A DNA stretch of 64,000 nt, taken from NCBI RefSeq assembly GCF_024679095.1, contig NC_066520.1:17204331-17268330 (forward strand). Reading direction: 5' to 3'. Of this stretch, positions 11,980-25,866 are shown piece after piece. The translations under genes and the position numbers were made by a program. The notes under the pieces were generated by a model, which ran no database searches, had not been told where the DNA came from, and saw only the letters and a program-made list of their open reading frames with translations. The DNA comes from Eriocheir sinensis (taxonomy: Eukaryota > Arthropoda > Malacostraca > Decapoda > Varunidae). Position 1 is the first letter of the stretch. Each line of letters opens with the position of its first letter.

Positions 11980-12954
11980 CCATGTCACTGTAATATTTAA
12001 TTGAATACAACAGTTTTGGCTTAACAAATGGGAAAAAATGCATCTGGTAAATAATATAGCTGCGTGTAATTAATGTGCATCCCATACCATTAATACATTA
12101 ATGTGTAGTAGCCTTGACCTTCTGTACGGACGCAGGCCCACAACGCCTCACCACATCCCACGTCGAGGCGCTGGCTGGCGGCACCGACGCCTCCACAACA
12201 CTCCTTTAGTGAAACCACTTCTCTTCCACTCCAGCACCTCCCTCCCCCCTCCACTCTACCTCCATTTCCTGTTTCTATTCATCCCTTTCATCTTTCCTGT
12301 CCTTCCTTCCTCTCTTCTCCTCCCCTCGCTCTCGCTCTCCAGACTGTCCCGCTCACCCCTCTCCGCCACCACTCAGCCTCTCCCTCGCACCTGCCCTGCT
12401 ATTTACCGCGCCATTAGCACCAGACTCACGGCGCCGCTGCGGCCTGTATAATTATGACGGGCGATGCTATACCCCTAATTGTGGCTTAGCGCGAAAACTC
12501 GACATTTAAAATTTTCCTTTGCGTCGGACACTCTGCCCTAAAGCGTTGCCTTGCAGATTAATGTTGTTAATGACACGCGTTCTTTACTAGGCTTACCTGA
12601 ATATGTTGTAGAGAAAATTAATTTGTTATGTTTCAAGGTCCCAGCAATGCATTGTGAATTGACGTGAAACAAAGACGCTTTTTCCATCATTTTATAATTC
12701 GTCATCTGTCCGCTATTACTTTTACATTATTGGTGTCGCTCGTGATGAATACCGTCCCTTCCCATTATGCATATGTGAGCTTCCATTTACCTCTTTTGGC
12801 CTTGTGTACTTTGCTCCGTGGGCGTAAAAAATGATACTACGGCTCTGAAATCCCCTCCCTGCTGTTTCCTCTCATATTACGAAATGGAAGGAGGGAAAAT
12901 GAAGAGGGGAGAGGAGAGGGAGCGAAAGGGGAAAAAAGAGGAGAGGAGGGGAGG
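11980..12954. other. mixed sequence, C/T-rich at 12200-12400
   Basis: The C/T-rich part gives a 116-codon plus frame rich in L, P and S with no domain signature. Nothing is supported as a gene. Confidence 0.5.
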
Positions 12955-13075
12955 GAAAGGGAAGGGATGGTATGGAAAGGAAAGGGAAGGGAGGGGATGG
13001 TAGGGAACGGGAAAGGAAGGGAAGGGAAGGGAAGGGAAGGGAAGGGAAGGGAAGGGAAGGGAAGGGAAGGGAAAA
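12955..13075. repeat. (AAGGG)n pentanucleotide array 1
   Basis: Perfect GGGAA units run from about 13015 to 13072, with degenerate purine-only sequence on both sides from 12885. Confidence 0.9.
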
Positions 13076-13194
13076 AGGAAAGAAAATGTAATGAAAGAGA
13101 AGGGGAGAAAAAAGAATGGAGAGAGTTATGTGATATAGAACTTGAGTGTAAATTCAGGGAAAATTTTGGAAAAAAAAAATACTTGAAAAATAAA

Positions 13195-13200
<6 letters not shown>

Positions 13201-13276
<76 letters not shown>
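13201..13276. repeat. (GA)n microsatellite
   Basis: Thirty-eight GA units. It lies within 130 bp of the AAGGG array, so 12.88-13.28 kb is nearly all purine on plus. Confidence 0.95.
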
Positions 13277-13279
<3 letters not shown>

Positions 13280-13877
13280 TGGCTACAGAAGGAAACAGAT
13301 AAGCCAGCACGCACACACATATACACACAAAACAAAAAAGACGGCGGAGGTGGTAATAGCTTCGTGTTTCCCTAATGGTCTCATCAAGCAGTCTGATGCA
13401 CCGGGATGACTCGACTCGGACGGCGTTGGAAGATAAAAAGCAAAAGCGTGGGCGTGGATTGACAATGTGTAACGCCAGACAAGACTCACTTTATGGATTA
13501 CAACTTTAATGCCTCCTATCAAGCGTAATTTCCATTCAGCTGTTAGTTCTAGTGCAAAGTGATGCATTTTGGTGATGGCAGTTCATAAAAATACAGATCA
13601 GTAAACTTAATAAACCATAATACTGGAGCTAGACAGTATACGTTTCCAGGGTTAATAAATTGAAGTCTTGCAGGTATAGAAAATATATGTAAAAGTATGT
13701 AATATATATGTTCTAGTTTCAGAAAAATAATATATAGAAAAGTATACACACAAATGATCTAAAGACCTAATCTTGCAGTAATTACTCAGTGTTACAGTAA
13801 AAGGAGTTTGAAGACCTTTGTTAAACAGAGTTCCGGTTCAGTCTTTCTTCTCTGCTGTTTACTCTGCTTTTCCAACT
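13277..13877. other. unique sequence, nothing seen
   Basis: No gene or element signal was noticed. Confidence 0.5.
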
Positions 13878-13968
13878 TCCTCCTCCTCCTCCTCCTCGTA
13901 CAATTCCTCCTCCTCCTCCTCCTCCTCCTCCTCCTCCTCCTCCTCCTCCTCCTCCTCCTCCTCCTCCT
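13878..13968. repeat. (TCC)n trinucleotide array
   Basis: Two TCC runs (13878-13896 and 13908-13968) are separated by GTACAAT. Poly-L, poly-S and poly-R frames over it are artefacts. The pyrimidine tract continues to the acceptor at 14062. Confidence 0.95.
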
Positions 13969-14062
13969 TCCTCCCCTCTCCTCATCTTTCTCCTCCCCCT
14001 CTCGTTCTCCTTTCAAAACAAAACCCATACTCACTATTTACTTAATTTTCTTCTCCATTCAG

Positions 14063-14090
14063 AGCCAATATCCGTCCAGAATGAGGGAAG
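14063..14090 (+). CDS. candidate 28-bp exon with possible start codon
   Basis: A textbook acceptor (ACTTAATTTTCTTCTCCATTCAG minus its first bases, ending at 14062, with a TTAAT branch-like site) and a textbook donor (GGAAG then GTGAGT at 14091) bound 28 bp. In the frame that joins the next candidate exon it reads SQYPSRMRE and ends on one base. An ATG at 14081 could be the start, giving MRE before the intron. Very short exons are unusual but known. Confidence is limited by its size. Confidence 0.35.
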
Positions 14091-14431
14091 GTGAGTGCGA
14101 GTGAAGAAAGCAGAAGTGGGGACGGAGCGGAGAACGCGAGGCGAAGGGAAAGGGAACTGAACACAAGGTCACGGGAAAACTATGGAAGATCACGACCAAT
14201 GAAGTGTGAGGTAAACGGAAAGACCCGGAGCGAGGGAGAGAAAGAGGTCACAAACGCGTACAAAGTTGGTGAATAATTCGCATATAATGAAGGATAAATC
14301 AATGCGGGGAATAAATTAAGTACTTCAAGAACCTCTGATCGGTACGTGACATGTTTGAGCGGTTTTGCTTTTCTTCTTAACTGAGTTTTGTGTGAAATGA
14401 TTTAGTTCTGTTCTTTTCTTGTTTTCTTAAG

Positions 14432-14880
14432 TTTCGCCGAACGATCCTCAGTTCTCCAGGACCCCGAACGCAGGCTGTACATTTTCCCCTCGACTGGAGA
14501 AGGGTACATCAACTCCCCGGAGTGTATCGAGAAAGAGGAAGACGTTAAAGCAAGACAGAATACTTGGAAACGCTTCATGCATCGTGTGCGAGGCGCCCTC
14601 AGACCACTCCCTCAAGACTCGCGTAGCATTAATCACGTCTTCTCAATGCCCTCACGACCCTGCCCCCCAAGACGCTGGAAGGGGCGAGGGAAAGACCCAC
14701 ACACACTCATTTCCGATGCAGAAGGTTCTCCGGCTTTCCTCTCTAGCTGTCAGCGCCAGACGTAGCCTTGGTCGCCTGGTATTCTCATCTCAATATCAAA
14801 GTCTTCAGCGAACTAAGAACGGGGAAGCGGAGGCCGACTTCTTATCCTCGGCCTCACTGTCTCTATACACGTGCACTTGA
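14432..14880 (+). CDS. candidate terminal exon, about 149 codons
   Basis: A long pyrimidine acceptor (GTTCTTTTCTTGTTTTCTTAAG, ending at 14431) is followed by an open frame to TGA at 14878. It begins with two bases, which fit the single base left by the 28-bp exon at 14063 (G + TT = Val). The predicted text includes SPNDPQFSRTPNAGC, FSPRLEKGTSTPRSVSRKRK and GNASCIVCEAPSDHS. It is not low-complexity and not simple-repeat-derived. No domain is recognised, no poly-A signal was found nearby, and an open run this long is not rare by chance in 64 kb. The intron would be 341 bp. Confidence 0.3.
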
Positions 14881-15101
14881 TAGAAAATTTCTTGTATCGT
14901 CTACGTAGGTTTCCCATCAGCCATATTTTCCAACCCAACTCATCGTATATAATGGAAATGGAATGGTTAACATCATACTTATGCTATCGACCCCATCCCT
15001 GATACAAACTTACACATACATATACAGAACACAGAGTAGGTTGTGAAGCAAAGGGCGCCGGGAAATACTTTTGTTATGACACACTGCTGCATTTTTTACA
15101 G

Positions 15102-15174
15102 ACGAAGGAAAACAATACAGCCAGCGAGACGTACCCAAAAGAACGTGAGAGGTTTACGATTGTCGTGGGTACAG
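15102..15174 (+). CDS. candidate internal exon, 73 bp
   Basis: Acceptor TGCTGCATTTTTTACAG ends at 15101; donor ACAG then GTAGAAGG starts at 15175. One open frame reads TKENNTASETYPKERERFTI then VVGT and leaves one base. Another frame (RRKTIQPARRTQ...) is also open. It lies 222 bp beyond the open frame ending at 14880 on the same strand, but a link between them needs a weak donor (CTG then GTATTC) inside the earlier exon. Confidence 0.3.
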
Positions 15175-16261
15175 GTAGAAGGAAAATTACCAGGCTAGAC
15201 GGAAAGACGGACGACAGGCGAAAAATGAGATGAGTAAGGATAGAAGGAAAAGTTTGCCAGGATTCCAGAAAGCCGCCTAAACAAACTGTAATTGGCCCTG
15301 ACACCAGAGACTATATAGGCGGATAATGATATCACGGGGACCTCGATAAGGACCGCACATGTTTCTGGCGAGCAGTATCGGGGAGAACAAACCCCGCCGG
15401 CACACACACACACACGGCGGACATGCGGCAAGGTCAAGGCAGTGCCACTTGTTTGCCTACCCGCCGCCCTGGATCAAGTATGGAGGCGGGCGGCGTGTAG
15501 CAGATCAAAGAAAGGATTTTGCCCAACATTATTAGCCTCGTCTGACAAGGGGTATTATACGAGCTGCTGTTGATCCAATTTCTGGCTAGAGAAAAAACTA
15601 TGAAAGTTTTGTTGCGAGATACACACTGAGCAGCTGAGGATCAAAGGAGAAACATTACAGAGTCGAGAACGATGCCATTCCTCCTCCCGCTGCGACTCAG
15701 AACTCAGAAGTTTGGAGGAATTTGGCGACATGACTTCAAGAAGACTGCTTTTTACAAAACCTGTTAGCATCATGGGCGGTTATGTGCATCTGTGTATTAT
15801 TATCTGCATTATTATCTAGCATCAGCTTTATGAATCACAGCTCTAAGAGACACTTAAAACATTTAATTCAACAGCATAAAGACTCAGGTAACCCCCCGAA
15901 ACATTTATCGCCTACAAAGTGATCAGCAGAAGATTATTCAGTGAGGTTTCCAAAAGAGAGGCACTAAATTCCAAAAGACTGTGAGCTACGGGCAAAGAAC
16001 TACTTGGTGGGACGCGAAAAAGTCTACGGGTACAGCCAGCCATATTTACATTACTCGACGGTTTCAGGGCGGACAATGCGAACACCCCAGTATTGGACCA
16101 TTAATTCTTCCTCTGTTTGCTGTTACACTTCGTTAACCACTCAACGCGAAGAAAGATACAAGATGCTTGCTAATTCGCTTCGTTTACTTCTCGCGTCTTA
16201 GAAGGAAAATAACTATAATTAGAGGACCCTTTCCCTCTTTTTCTACTGTCTCTCTCTTTCT

Positions 16262-16265
<4 letters not shown>
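15175..16265. other. unique sequence, no gene seen
   Basis: Contains a short (CA) run near 15401-15415. No supported exon or element. Confidence 0.5.

Positions 16266-16322
<57 letters not shown>
16266..16322. repeat. (CT)n microsatellite
   Basis: About 28 CT units, preceded by a pyrimidine-rich lead-in. Confidence 0.95.
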
Positions 16323-16324
<2 letters not shown>

Positions 16325-19300
16325 ATGGACCCTCACCTAATGACCGTGAGACCCTACACTCCGTTTTTCACTTCCACAACATCACGCAGAGTAAACAGGA
16401 ATATGGTAATAATCCAACATAACAAAGCAGCGTTAATATTAGTGGCAATAAAAGTTAAGAGGGAATGAAGGGGTCGTGCGTCGGTTGGTTACCTGGCTCT
16501 CAACTACTAAAGGTGAGGTCATAAATTTTCTTATTATTTTCAGTAACGTGAGAGGGAGTAAAAGGGAAACTTTAAACCAGCTACTACTGCATCTCACGCC
16601 ATATTTACTCTCTCAGTCTTTCCCTTATCATATCGCTCCCTTCCTGATTAACTCACTCCCTTCCCACTATCCAACGCACCAACTCACTCACTCTATCTTA
16701 CTAACACATTCCCTTCGTTTCTCATTCACTCTCTCACTCACTCGCTATCGCACTCGCTCGCCAATAAATTGGTTGAAGTTTTATAAGATCGGCTCCCAAT
16801 CAGTAACTATCAGCAAATTAACTTAAAAGGCTCTACATTCCATAAGTAGTTGAAGTATTCTGTTCGACATACGGATTGAGTTAGAGACAAAGGTTAACAT
16901 TATCATAGAAGGAAGGAATTCGGACTGATGGGATATATACTATGAAAAAATAATGTATTGGTGAAAAATAGCTAAGAAACACAAGGATAAAGATAGAAAA
17001 GGGACAAGAAGACGAAAGAAAAAATGGGATATGGAGGTATAGGTGCAAAACGAAGAGAGAATAGAGAGAAAAGCAACAGTTAAACAGGCCGAGAAGAGAG
17101 AAGAATGAAACACACAAACAAACACACACACCCACGGCCACACAGAAATTAGTTACAGAAAGGAAGCGACTCAAATGAAGACTAATGAAGGATAAATGAC
17201 ACTTTGAAAAATTAACCCGGTGATAAAATTTCGGGACTGACGACAGACGAAAAAAGAGGGAAAGGAATGAACGCGATAAATTGCATGAGGAAATTCACGT
17301 CTCCAATTGGCGTTTAAGTTTACAATTTGCGAAGGTCAGAAAAAAATGGCGGAAAAAAGACAATCAACAGAAATAAAACAAGCACGGCGAAAGGGAGAAA
17401 GGGGAAACTGTAAAGAAAGGAAAGGAGGTAATGGCGTGGAGAACTGAGGAAGGGAGGAAAGGAGAAGGAGGAACAAGGGGACGAAAGTGGTGAGGCGAGA
17501 TGGCGAAGTAAATCGTGTGTGAAAATGATGAAGAGAGACCCAAAGATAAAAGAGTAGACAGAGGATGAAGAGGAAGAAGAAGAGAAGAATGAAGACGAGA
17601 TGGGGAAAGGGAAAGGTAGGGGAAGGGACGGAAAAAGAAGCAGTAGTAATAGCAGTAGTAGGAAGAGTATAAACGTGGTGGTAATAGAAGTAATAGTCGT
17701 AGTAATGATGGAAACATTAATAGTAGTAAAAGATTTAGTTAGGTAATTGGTAAAGGATGTATAAAGTAACCAGTTAAAGGGGAATTCAGCTCTAAAAAAA
17801 TACGCTGCCTCCTGACTTCCCAATTATATATTAACAAAAAATCATTAACTTCTTTATTACTTTCCTTTCAAAGACGATATACAAGCTGCCTCCAACTTGC
17901 CTTCCCTTCCCAAAAGTTATGAGCCGCCTTAAACTTTTTCTCTCCAGCAGACCAGTCCCTCTCTCCCTCCCTCTCTCTCCCCTTTCTCTTTCACTCACCG
18001 TCTCTTTCACCGTCTCTCACCGTCTCACTCTCACCGTTTCACTTTCACCGTCTCTCTCTCACTGTCTCATACTCGCTCTCACTCATAGTAACCAAGCATG
18101 AACGTTTAACCCAGCTGTTAGGCCTCGCAGTTTCACAGAGCCTCTTAAATTTATCAGTCCTTAACCCTCTTCAGCCCCCCCCCTTCTACACACTTGACAG
18201 CCACCCATTCTCTGCGACACTCAGATGATCCGGCCATTCATACAAAGCCGTAAACTAACTCAAGACGAGGAGCACGAGGACCTTCCCGCCTCCTCACCCG
18301 CTTCTCTGCACAAAAGGGTAACATATGGCAGGTGACGCGCCGTCCTTCAATTATATACAAGCTGTCCTGATCCAGCGTGCTTTGATGTTGCACTACTCCA
18401 TTAGAGGTTTAAATGCCAAGGGTAACAGCTTTAACCAGGGATAAGGAGTGGTGTTAGGTCCTGAGTGACAGCCATCCCTTTAAAGGCCATTTAGAGCAAC
18501 GTTATATGCCGGGAAAGCCTTCTTAACGGCGGACAGCTTTCGAATGGGACTTCTCGTAAAAAAACAAATTGACCAATAATCTCTAGTCTTATCTAATCAG
18601 AGTGTTGATTTGCCGGATCTTTAAGGATTGCTAAAAAGATCTCCTAAGAAAGCAATCCTCGTATTCTCGAAAAAAATGTTGTAAACGTATGTCAGTGAAG
18701 TAAATGAATATATAAACGAATGAAATATCCTTGGCAAATGGATACAGATAGGTAGACAGACAAACTAAAAGATCTAGATAAATACATAAGAAAAATACAG
18801 GGACAGGCTGATCGACGAATAAGTAGACAGACACCCAAAGAAAGGCAGAGATGATGGCAATGGACACAGAACACATGGGATGCCACCGTCCTTTTACAGC
18901 GAGTCAAGTCTGCCGCTGCTGCTCTTCACATCCGCCGCCGCCACCACCTACACGACGCCCCTCGGGACCCGGTGCAGAGCAGACGGCGGAGAATCAACTT
19001 TTCTTATCACTTCTTCACTCTTAAAGCTGTCCACCTCTTGGCTCCGTGTATACAAAGTCTTATCTGCTCCCAAAAAGTAAAGAGCAACATTATCTCTAAA
19101 TTTCCCTGGACTTAACTCTTGTAGGATAGGTAAATGCAACTCCCCACGTGACTGTATGTGCTGGCGAGGCCTTGAGGCAGCACGGGGCAGCGGACGAGAA
19201 GGCGAGGTCCGTGTAGCTCCTTTGCCACGGGAAGGGGGCAGGGTGACTGTCCTCGTAAAGGTGAGAGACCACTTTCTGACTCCTCGGACCCGGATTATGA

Positions 19301-20040
19301 GCTACCCTTCCTTGTTTAAGCGAACTTATAGCCTCTTGACGCAGGCGGAGTGTCCTTGAGCCCCTTCTCCCAGGCTGAAGAGGAGTGTTTTCCTGATAAA
19401 GTCGACGTGTTATTTATAATTGGGTGTCGTAACGAGCTAGAGTGGATCATTACAACGCGGGGCACACCTGACGAGCCGCCCCTTCCTGCCATAAGCCATT
19501 CTCGCAGGTATGGCGCTGGATAGACACCTCAGTTTCTCCAAAAGGCCAAGCAGGCGTTTGTCGGGATTCGTTAAAGAAAAGGAGGAAAGGAGAAGACATC
19601 ACAGCAACAGCGGGACACGTGACAGAGACAAAGAGAAACAATTAAGACGAGTAAGACACAAACCTACAGCCGGACACACAAACAAAAACAGAAGAGAAAA
19701 CAGTGAAATCCCAAGTGTTCCAAGACAAACTGAGTAAAACGTGAACTTAAAACAGAAAAAAAATAATAAGTGGAATATGCTTTAAATGTAACGCGATGCA
19801 AAATAAAAATATAAAAAAGTGCAAAAGACCTGAAACATTATTGAAGGAAAAAGAAGTCATCCAAATCCAAAACGAACAATCAAAGAGAAGGAAAAGAAAT
19901 AAAAAAGGAAGAGAAGGAGGAGGAAAGAAAACACCAACCAACACAACGATAAAAAAGACCTCCAATTCACTCAGAGAAATTAACTCGGAAAAAAATAGAA
20001 AAAGAAAATGAAAAAAAAATACTCGTAAAAAAAGCTTTAA
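16323..20040. other. mixed sequence with purine-skewed blocks, no supported gene
   Basis: 17,000-17,720 is A/G-rich on plus with AGT-type triplets at 17640-17720; 17,950-18,090 is C/T-rich (TCACCG and CTCT motifs). 18,890-19,140 holds a 63-codon minus frame (MHLPILQELSPGKFRDNVAL...) and 19,510-19,737 a K/R-rich plus frame starting MALDRHLSFSKRPSRR. Neither has splice or domain support. 19,740-20,040 is A-rich. Confidence 0.5.
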
Positions 20041-20745
20041 GGAGTCGAGGCTTTGGGGGTGGCAGAGGGGGGGGGGAGGTAGAGAAGGAGGATGGTGTGG
20101 TTGAAGGAGGAGGAGGAGGAGGAGGAGAAATGACGATGGAGATAGAGTGGTGTGGTTGTTGTTATTGGTGGTGGCTGTGGTGATGGTGGTGGTGTGGATA
20201 GTAAGGTTGGAAGAGGAATGTATTGCTAGGAGTGGAAATTGTGATTGTGGTTGTGGGGTTGTGGTGGTGATGGTGGCTGTAGTTATGGAGGAAAAAGTCG
20301 GGATGGTGGTGGTAGTTGTGGTGGTGATGTAGGATGAGGAGGTGAGGGAGAGAGAGTGGGGTTGAAGAATGGGGAATGTGGGAGAAAGGGGTGAGGGAGG
20401 AGAGGGGTGCTAAGTAAGGGGAGGGGAGTTTCTGTGATTGTAGAGATGGTGGTGGTGGTGGTTGTGAGGTAGGAGAGGGTGGTGGTAGTGTCAAAGGCTG
20501 GGGAGAGAGACAGAGGGGGAATGTGGGGTGAAAGGGGTGAGAGAGGAGTGGGGTACTAGGTAAGGAGAGGGGAGTTTCTGTGATTGCAGAGATGGTGGTG
20601 GTGGTGGTGGTGGTGGTGGTTGTGAGGTAGGAGAGGGTGGTGGTGGTGTTAAAGGCAGGAGAGAGAGAGAGGGGGGGAATGTGGGGTGAAAGGGGTGAGG
20701 GAGGAGTAGGGTGCTAGATGGAGGGAGGGGAGGGGAGTACACCGC
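20041..20745. repeat. G-rich tandem duplication with (GGT)n cores
   Basis: A unit of about 165 bp carrying GGGGAGTTTCTGTGATTG, AGAGATGG, a (TGG)n core and GAATGTGGG is repeated: roughly 20,340-20,505, 20,506-20,665 and a partial third copy to 20,745. The plus strand is nearly free of C, so this is a candidate G-quadruplex-forming block. Confidence 0.8.
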
Positions 20746-20975
20746 TGCCTGCCTCGCCGCCTGCCGCGCCCATGCAGGCTCGGTAAGGTTGAGTGCTTTG
20801 CTGCGCTAAGAGGATTACATTTCCAATACAAACAGCCAACGAGGTGTGCGTGAACAGCGGCTTTCACCGGACACCCTCCTCCGCCCGTACGCAGGTGTCT
20901 GACAGCTATGGGGCGTTCCTTTAACACTGCAGCCGTCGCCATTTCTCGGCATCCGCAAACTACACAGTATACACT

Positions 20976-21190
20976 ATTTTTTTCAGTATTTAACAAGGTA
21001 CAATAGGTGGCTTAATTTCCTCTTGATAAACGGAAACAATCAATACAACTTTCATTATCGGCATCAGAAAAGTGCAACAGCATATTCGCTTTTTTTTTTT
21101 TTTTACTATTTGACAAGGTACAATTTCTGCCTCCATTTCCTCTTGATCAATGAAAACAACAAGTATGTCCTTTATTTGTATATACTCATT
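20976..21190. repeat. tandem duplication, unit about 110 bp, with poly-T
   Basis: Two diverged copies share ACAAGGTACAAT and TTTCCTCTTGAT(A/C)AA. The second copy begins with a T-run at about 21,091. Confidence 0.75.
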
Positions 21191-21699
21191 TCTGTCTCTG
21201 ATGTTGCTATGAGTAAATGATGTTAGGAAAGTAAAGATAAACGATAAAAAATAAGAAATAAAGTTAATTCTCGTACCCCAATGGTTAATCTAGGTCAGAG
21301 ATTCCTCCCTACTCTCCCTGTGCTCCCGAGGGCATAGGGAGAGGGAGGGAAGCGCGTGGTCCATTACTTACCACACACAAAAAAAGGGAGAAAAAAACAA
21401 CCCCAGCAAAGCAAGTTAGACCCTTCCCCTAGAGTGTAGTTCTTCCCTGGAGGACAAACAAAAACATGAAAAAACATATTCACAGGTTATTGGGTTCACT
21501 TTTCCTGTACCCGAAATAGATGTGATTACTTTGCTTCCACGACAGAAAAGAGAGAATCTATCCCAACCATCATGTCTTCGGGAAAACGACAAAGCAACTG
21601 CCATTAAGTTCGTGTTAGCCTCATCTTCAAAACAGGCACACAGAGACAGAGACAGACGCAGAGACAGATACATAGAGAGACAGAAGGATTGAAAAAAAA
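21191..21699. other. unique sequence, nothing seen
   Basis: No gene signal. A GACAGA-rich tract begins near 21,640 and leads into the next duplication. Confidence 0.5.
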
Positions 21700-21925
21700 A
21701 GACAGATGGATAGTTTGACAAAAGAGAAAAAGACAAACGTATCGACAGTATAAAAAAAAAAGGACGGTCAGAACAGCAATCATTCAACGGGGCAGACAAA
21801 CAGACGTACGGATACGATGACAAACAAACAGACAGAGAAAGACAGATAGATAGTCAGACAAAAGAGGAAAGGGACAAACGCATCGACAGCCAAACAAAAA
21901 AGGCCATGAGAGCAATCACTCAGCC
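21700..21925. repeat. tandem duplication, unit about 135 bp, GACAGA-rich
   Basis: GACAGATGGATAGTTTGACA at about 21,700 recurs as GACAGATAGATAGTCAGACA at about 21,841. Each is followed by AAAGAG..., ACAAACG.ATCGACAG and AGCAATCA(T/C)TCA. Confidence 0.75.
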
Positions 21926-22733
21926 AGAAAGACGAACAATAACCAGAAACACACAGAGGAAGCCTTTATCGCGTTTCCATTGGTCCCACGTACTTCACAC
22001 ACATCCACGGCCTGCCAACCTGACCACCTCTGCGCCAGGCTCCATCCCTCTCCCCGGTGAGTGGAAGGAAGCGCGGAAAAGGAAGAGGAGGCGGCGGCAG
22101 CAGAGAAGGCATCACGGTTAAGTCAATTAGGGTGGAGCAGGCACGCAGGAAGGCTTCAGGCAAGAGAACGGGTTTCATGCAGGCTTCGTACGGGTTGATG
22201 GAATAGCTTCCCTCCCTTCCCCTTCTCTTCTCCTTCATTGGAGCGTAGATAGGGTGAAGTTATCTTACGCACACACACACGCTGCTTCCTCCCTGAACCC
22301 ATCCGTAGCTACACGTTCCCCATCCCTTCACACACAGACACACGCACACGCACACACACGGAGGGGAGGACACCGCTATCAACGTGGTGATCTCTGCGTT
22401 GCTAATCAAGAGAACAAATGCGACTCGTGACTCGGCGAGCGGAGAGTCTTTGTTTTGAGTTTCCGTCCCTGAGAATGGCGTGATTGAACCCTCGACGCAC
22501 CTGTCCCTCCAACAATGTGTCCATGGGGCCCTAAATGATTGCTTGTTTATGTCTCCTGCATCCGCCGGGCAGCCGAAGGTAAGACTAATATCAAGCCATT
22601 ATTCTTGTACGTTTTGAATGTCATGAAGTATCTGGGAGTTTCATTCTCTTCAATGTAACGAAGATGCAGTGGCTCTGATATCAAGAAGTTACCTGGTCTC
22701 GTTATCCGTGTAAGGGATGGGGAGGTAAGGGAT
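21926..22733. other. mixed sequence, no supported gene
   Basis: A good donor-like GTGAGT lies at 22,053 but no matching acceptor was found upstream. CA-rich runs lie at 22,268-22,280 and 22,333-22,358. Confidence 0.45.
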
Positions 22734-23020
22734 GGGAAGGGAAGGGAAGGGAAGAGAAGGGAAGGGAAGGGAAGGGAAGGGAAGGGAAGGGAAGGGCAGC
22801 AAAAGGAAAGAAACGGTAAAGGAAGGAAACGGAAGGAAAGGATAGGAAACGGAAAGGAAAGGAAACGAAAAGAATGGAAAGGAAGGGAACGGAAGGGAAG
22901 GAAGGGAAAGGAAAGGAAAGCAAAGGAAAGAACAGTAAAGGAAAGGAAAGAACAGGAAAGAAAAGAAAAGAAAAGAAAAGAAAAGAAAAGGAAAGAGAAG
23001 GGAAAGGAAGGGAAGGGACG
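22734..23020. repeat. (AAGGG)n array 2 grading into (AAAGG)n and (AAAAG)n
   Basis: GGGAA units (22,734-22,796) pass into AAAGGAAACGG variants, then AAAGG, then AAAAG near 22,965-22,990. The purine tract shows stepwise motif drift along its length. Confidence 0.9.
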
Positions 23021-23230
23021 GGAGCTCATGTCCATCACACACTGTTTCGACGCATAGCTTCTCTTCTCATTTACGTGCGGCGTCGTGTATCGGCTTTCCC
23101 CGCTGCCGACTCGATGCTGCATTGTAGATAAAGTTCAGGCTTTTTTTCCTTCCTCCATTGTACCGTCGAGCCACCCTTCGCCGCGATGACTTTTTCCCTA
23201 AAGATGCGGAACACGAATGGCGGGGGGGGG

Positions 23231-24270
<1,040 letters not shown>

Positions 24271-24649
24271 CCACTATTCTTTCCTTCCCCCCCCCCCCTC
24301 CCCCCGAACCACCACCACCACCACGACAACTCCAACAAACGTACGAAAAGAATAGATCATCAAGAGAAGTTCACGAGAGTCCACGCACTCAAAACTCAGC
24401 CAGGGGGCAAGTCAGCGGGATACGAACGGGGGTGCTGCGGCATGAGAGACGAACCCATACGACAACCAGCCATAAAAATCCTTCTCCCACTTCCTTGATC
24501 ACCCGTTAACTCTCTCCGCACACTCATGGTAGATTGGGTCAAGTAATTATCGGAAGGGAGGTGAAAAGATAAACGTAACATAATGAGAGAAGGAAAAAAA
24601 TCACCGCTGCTGCCGGTTCTGGTAAATGAAAAATGACACCTAATTATTT

Positions 24650-25017
24650 CCCTTATTGCTGATGCTTTTCCTGTTTACGTTGCTGGAATGAAAAGAAAGA
24701 GAGATGAAGAAGAGAGAGGAAGCATAAGGGGAACAGAGAAAGAGATGATTGATGTATGGAAGAGATAAGAACGGAGAGAAGGGATGAGAAGGGAAGGGAA
24801 AGGAAGGGATGAGAAGGAAAGGGAAAGGAAGGGAAGGGAAGGGAAGGGAAGGGAAGGGAAGGGAAGGGAACGGAAGGGAAGGGAAGGGAAGGGAAGGGAT
24901 GAGAAAGAAAGGAAGAAAAATAAAGACGAGAGAGGCAGCATAAAGGGAAAAGAGAAAGGGATAACGGATGTAGGGAAGGGAAGGGAAGGGAAGGGAAGGG
25001 AAGGGAAGGGAAGGGAA
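24650..25017. repeat. dispersed repeat with (AAGGG)n tail, two partial copies
   Basis: 24,650-24,790 (TTATTGCTGATG...GTTTACGTT.CTGGAA... then AGCATAA.GGGAA) leads into (AAGGG)n at 24,788-24,899. A second, headless copy (AGCATAAAGGGAAAAGAGAA at 24,936) leads into (AAGGG)n at 24,972-25,017. The same head and tail recur at 27,063-27,320. Confidence 0.75.
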
Positions 25018-25378
25018 TGAAAAGGAAAGGAATGACAAAGAAGGGAAGAGAAGAGAATGAAAGGGAAAGAACGGAAAAAAATGAAACGGAAGAAGAAAAA
25101 AATGAAAACGAAATGAAAGCAAGAAAAAAGGAAAAAGAAAAAGATGAGAGGGAAAAGAGGTGAATCTCTAGTTTGAAACAGGTTTACGTTCACTGGAAAG
25201 GTAGCAGTAAAAGAGATCAGTGCTTTTTAGAGGTTCCCATGAAGGCAGAGAGGGAGCAGATTCTGAACATTTTTGAGAACACGAAACTCGACTGACCACG
25301 GGACGCACCTGGCGATGAAAAACTAATTACCTGGAAAATTAAAATCGCAGGTAAGTAGTGGAGTCAAATGATTATACC

Positions 25379-25484
<106 letters not shown>

Positions 25485-25866
25485 ATGCTCTATTACGTCA
25501 AAAAAAAAATACCTGAAGTCTTTCATTCCCTTCCCCGTTCATCTTTCCTCCCAGCCTTTCCAACTCCAAGTCCTTCCTGTCCTCTCCTCCCACTTTCCCT
25601 CTCGTACCTTCCTCTCCTCCCACTCTCTCCCTTGCCCTCCATCCTAACGGCCTTCCTCGCCATTTCTCTGCCCTCCCAAGAGACATATTCCGGTTTTAAT
25701 CCATACACATCGGGGTCTCTCACTCCCCCACGCGGCCCAAGGGAAGGTGACTCGCTGCGGCCCGGCCCAGGACATGAAACCTACAGAGGGGTGGACTGAA
25801 GCTTCTGGGTGGACCTGGCGGGACGGTGCATAGGGTTGAGGAATAATGTGATCGTGTGCTTTTGAG

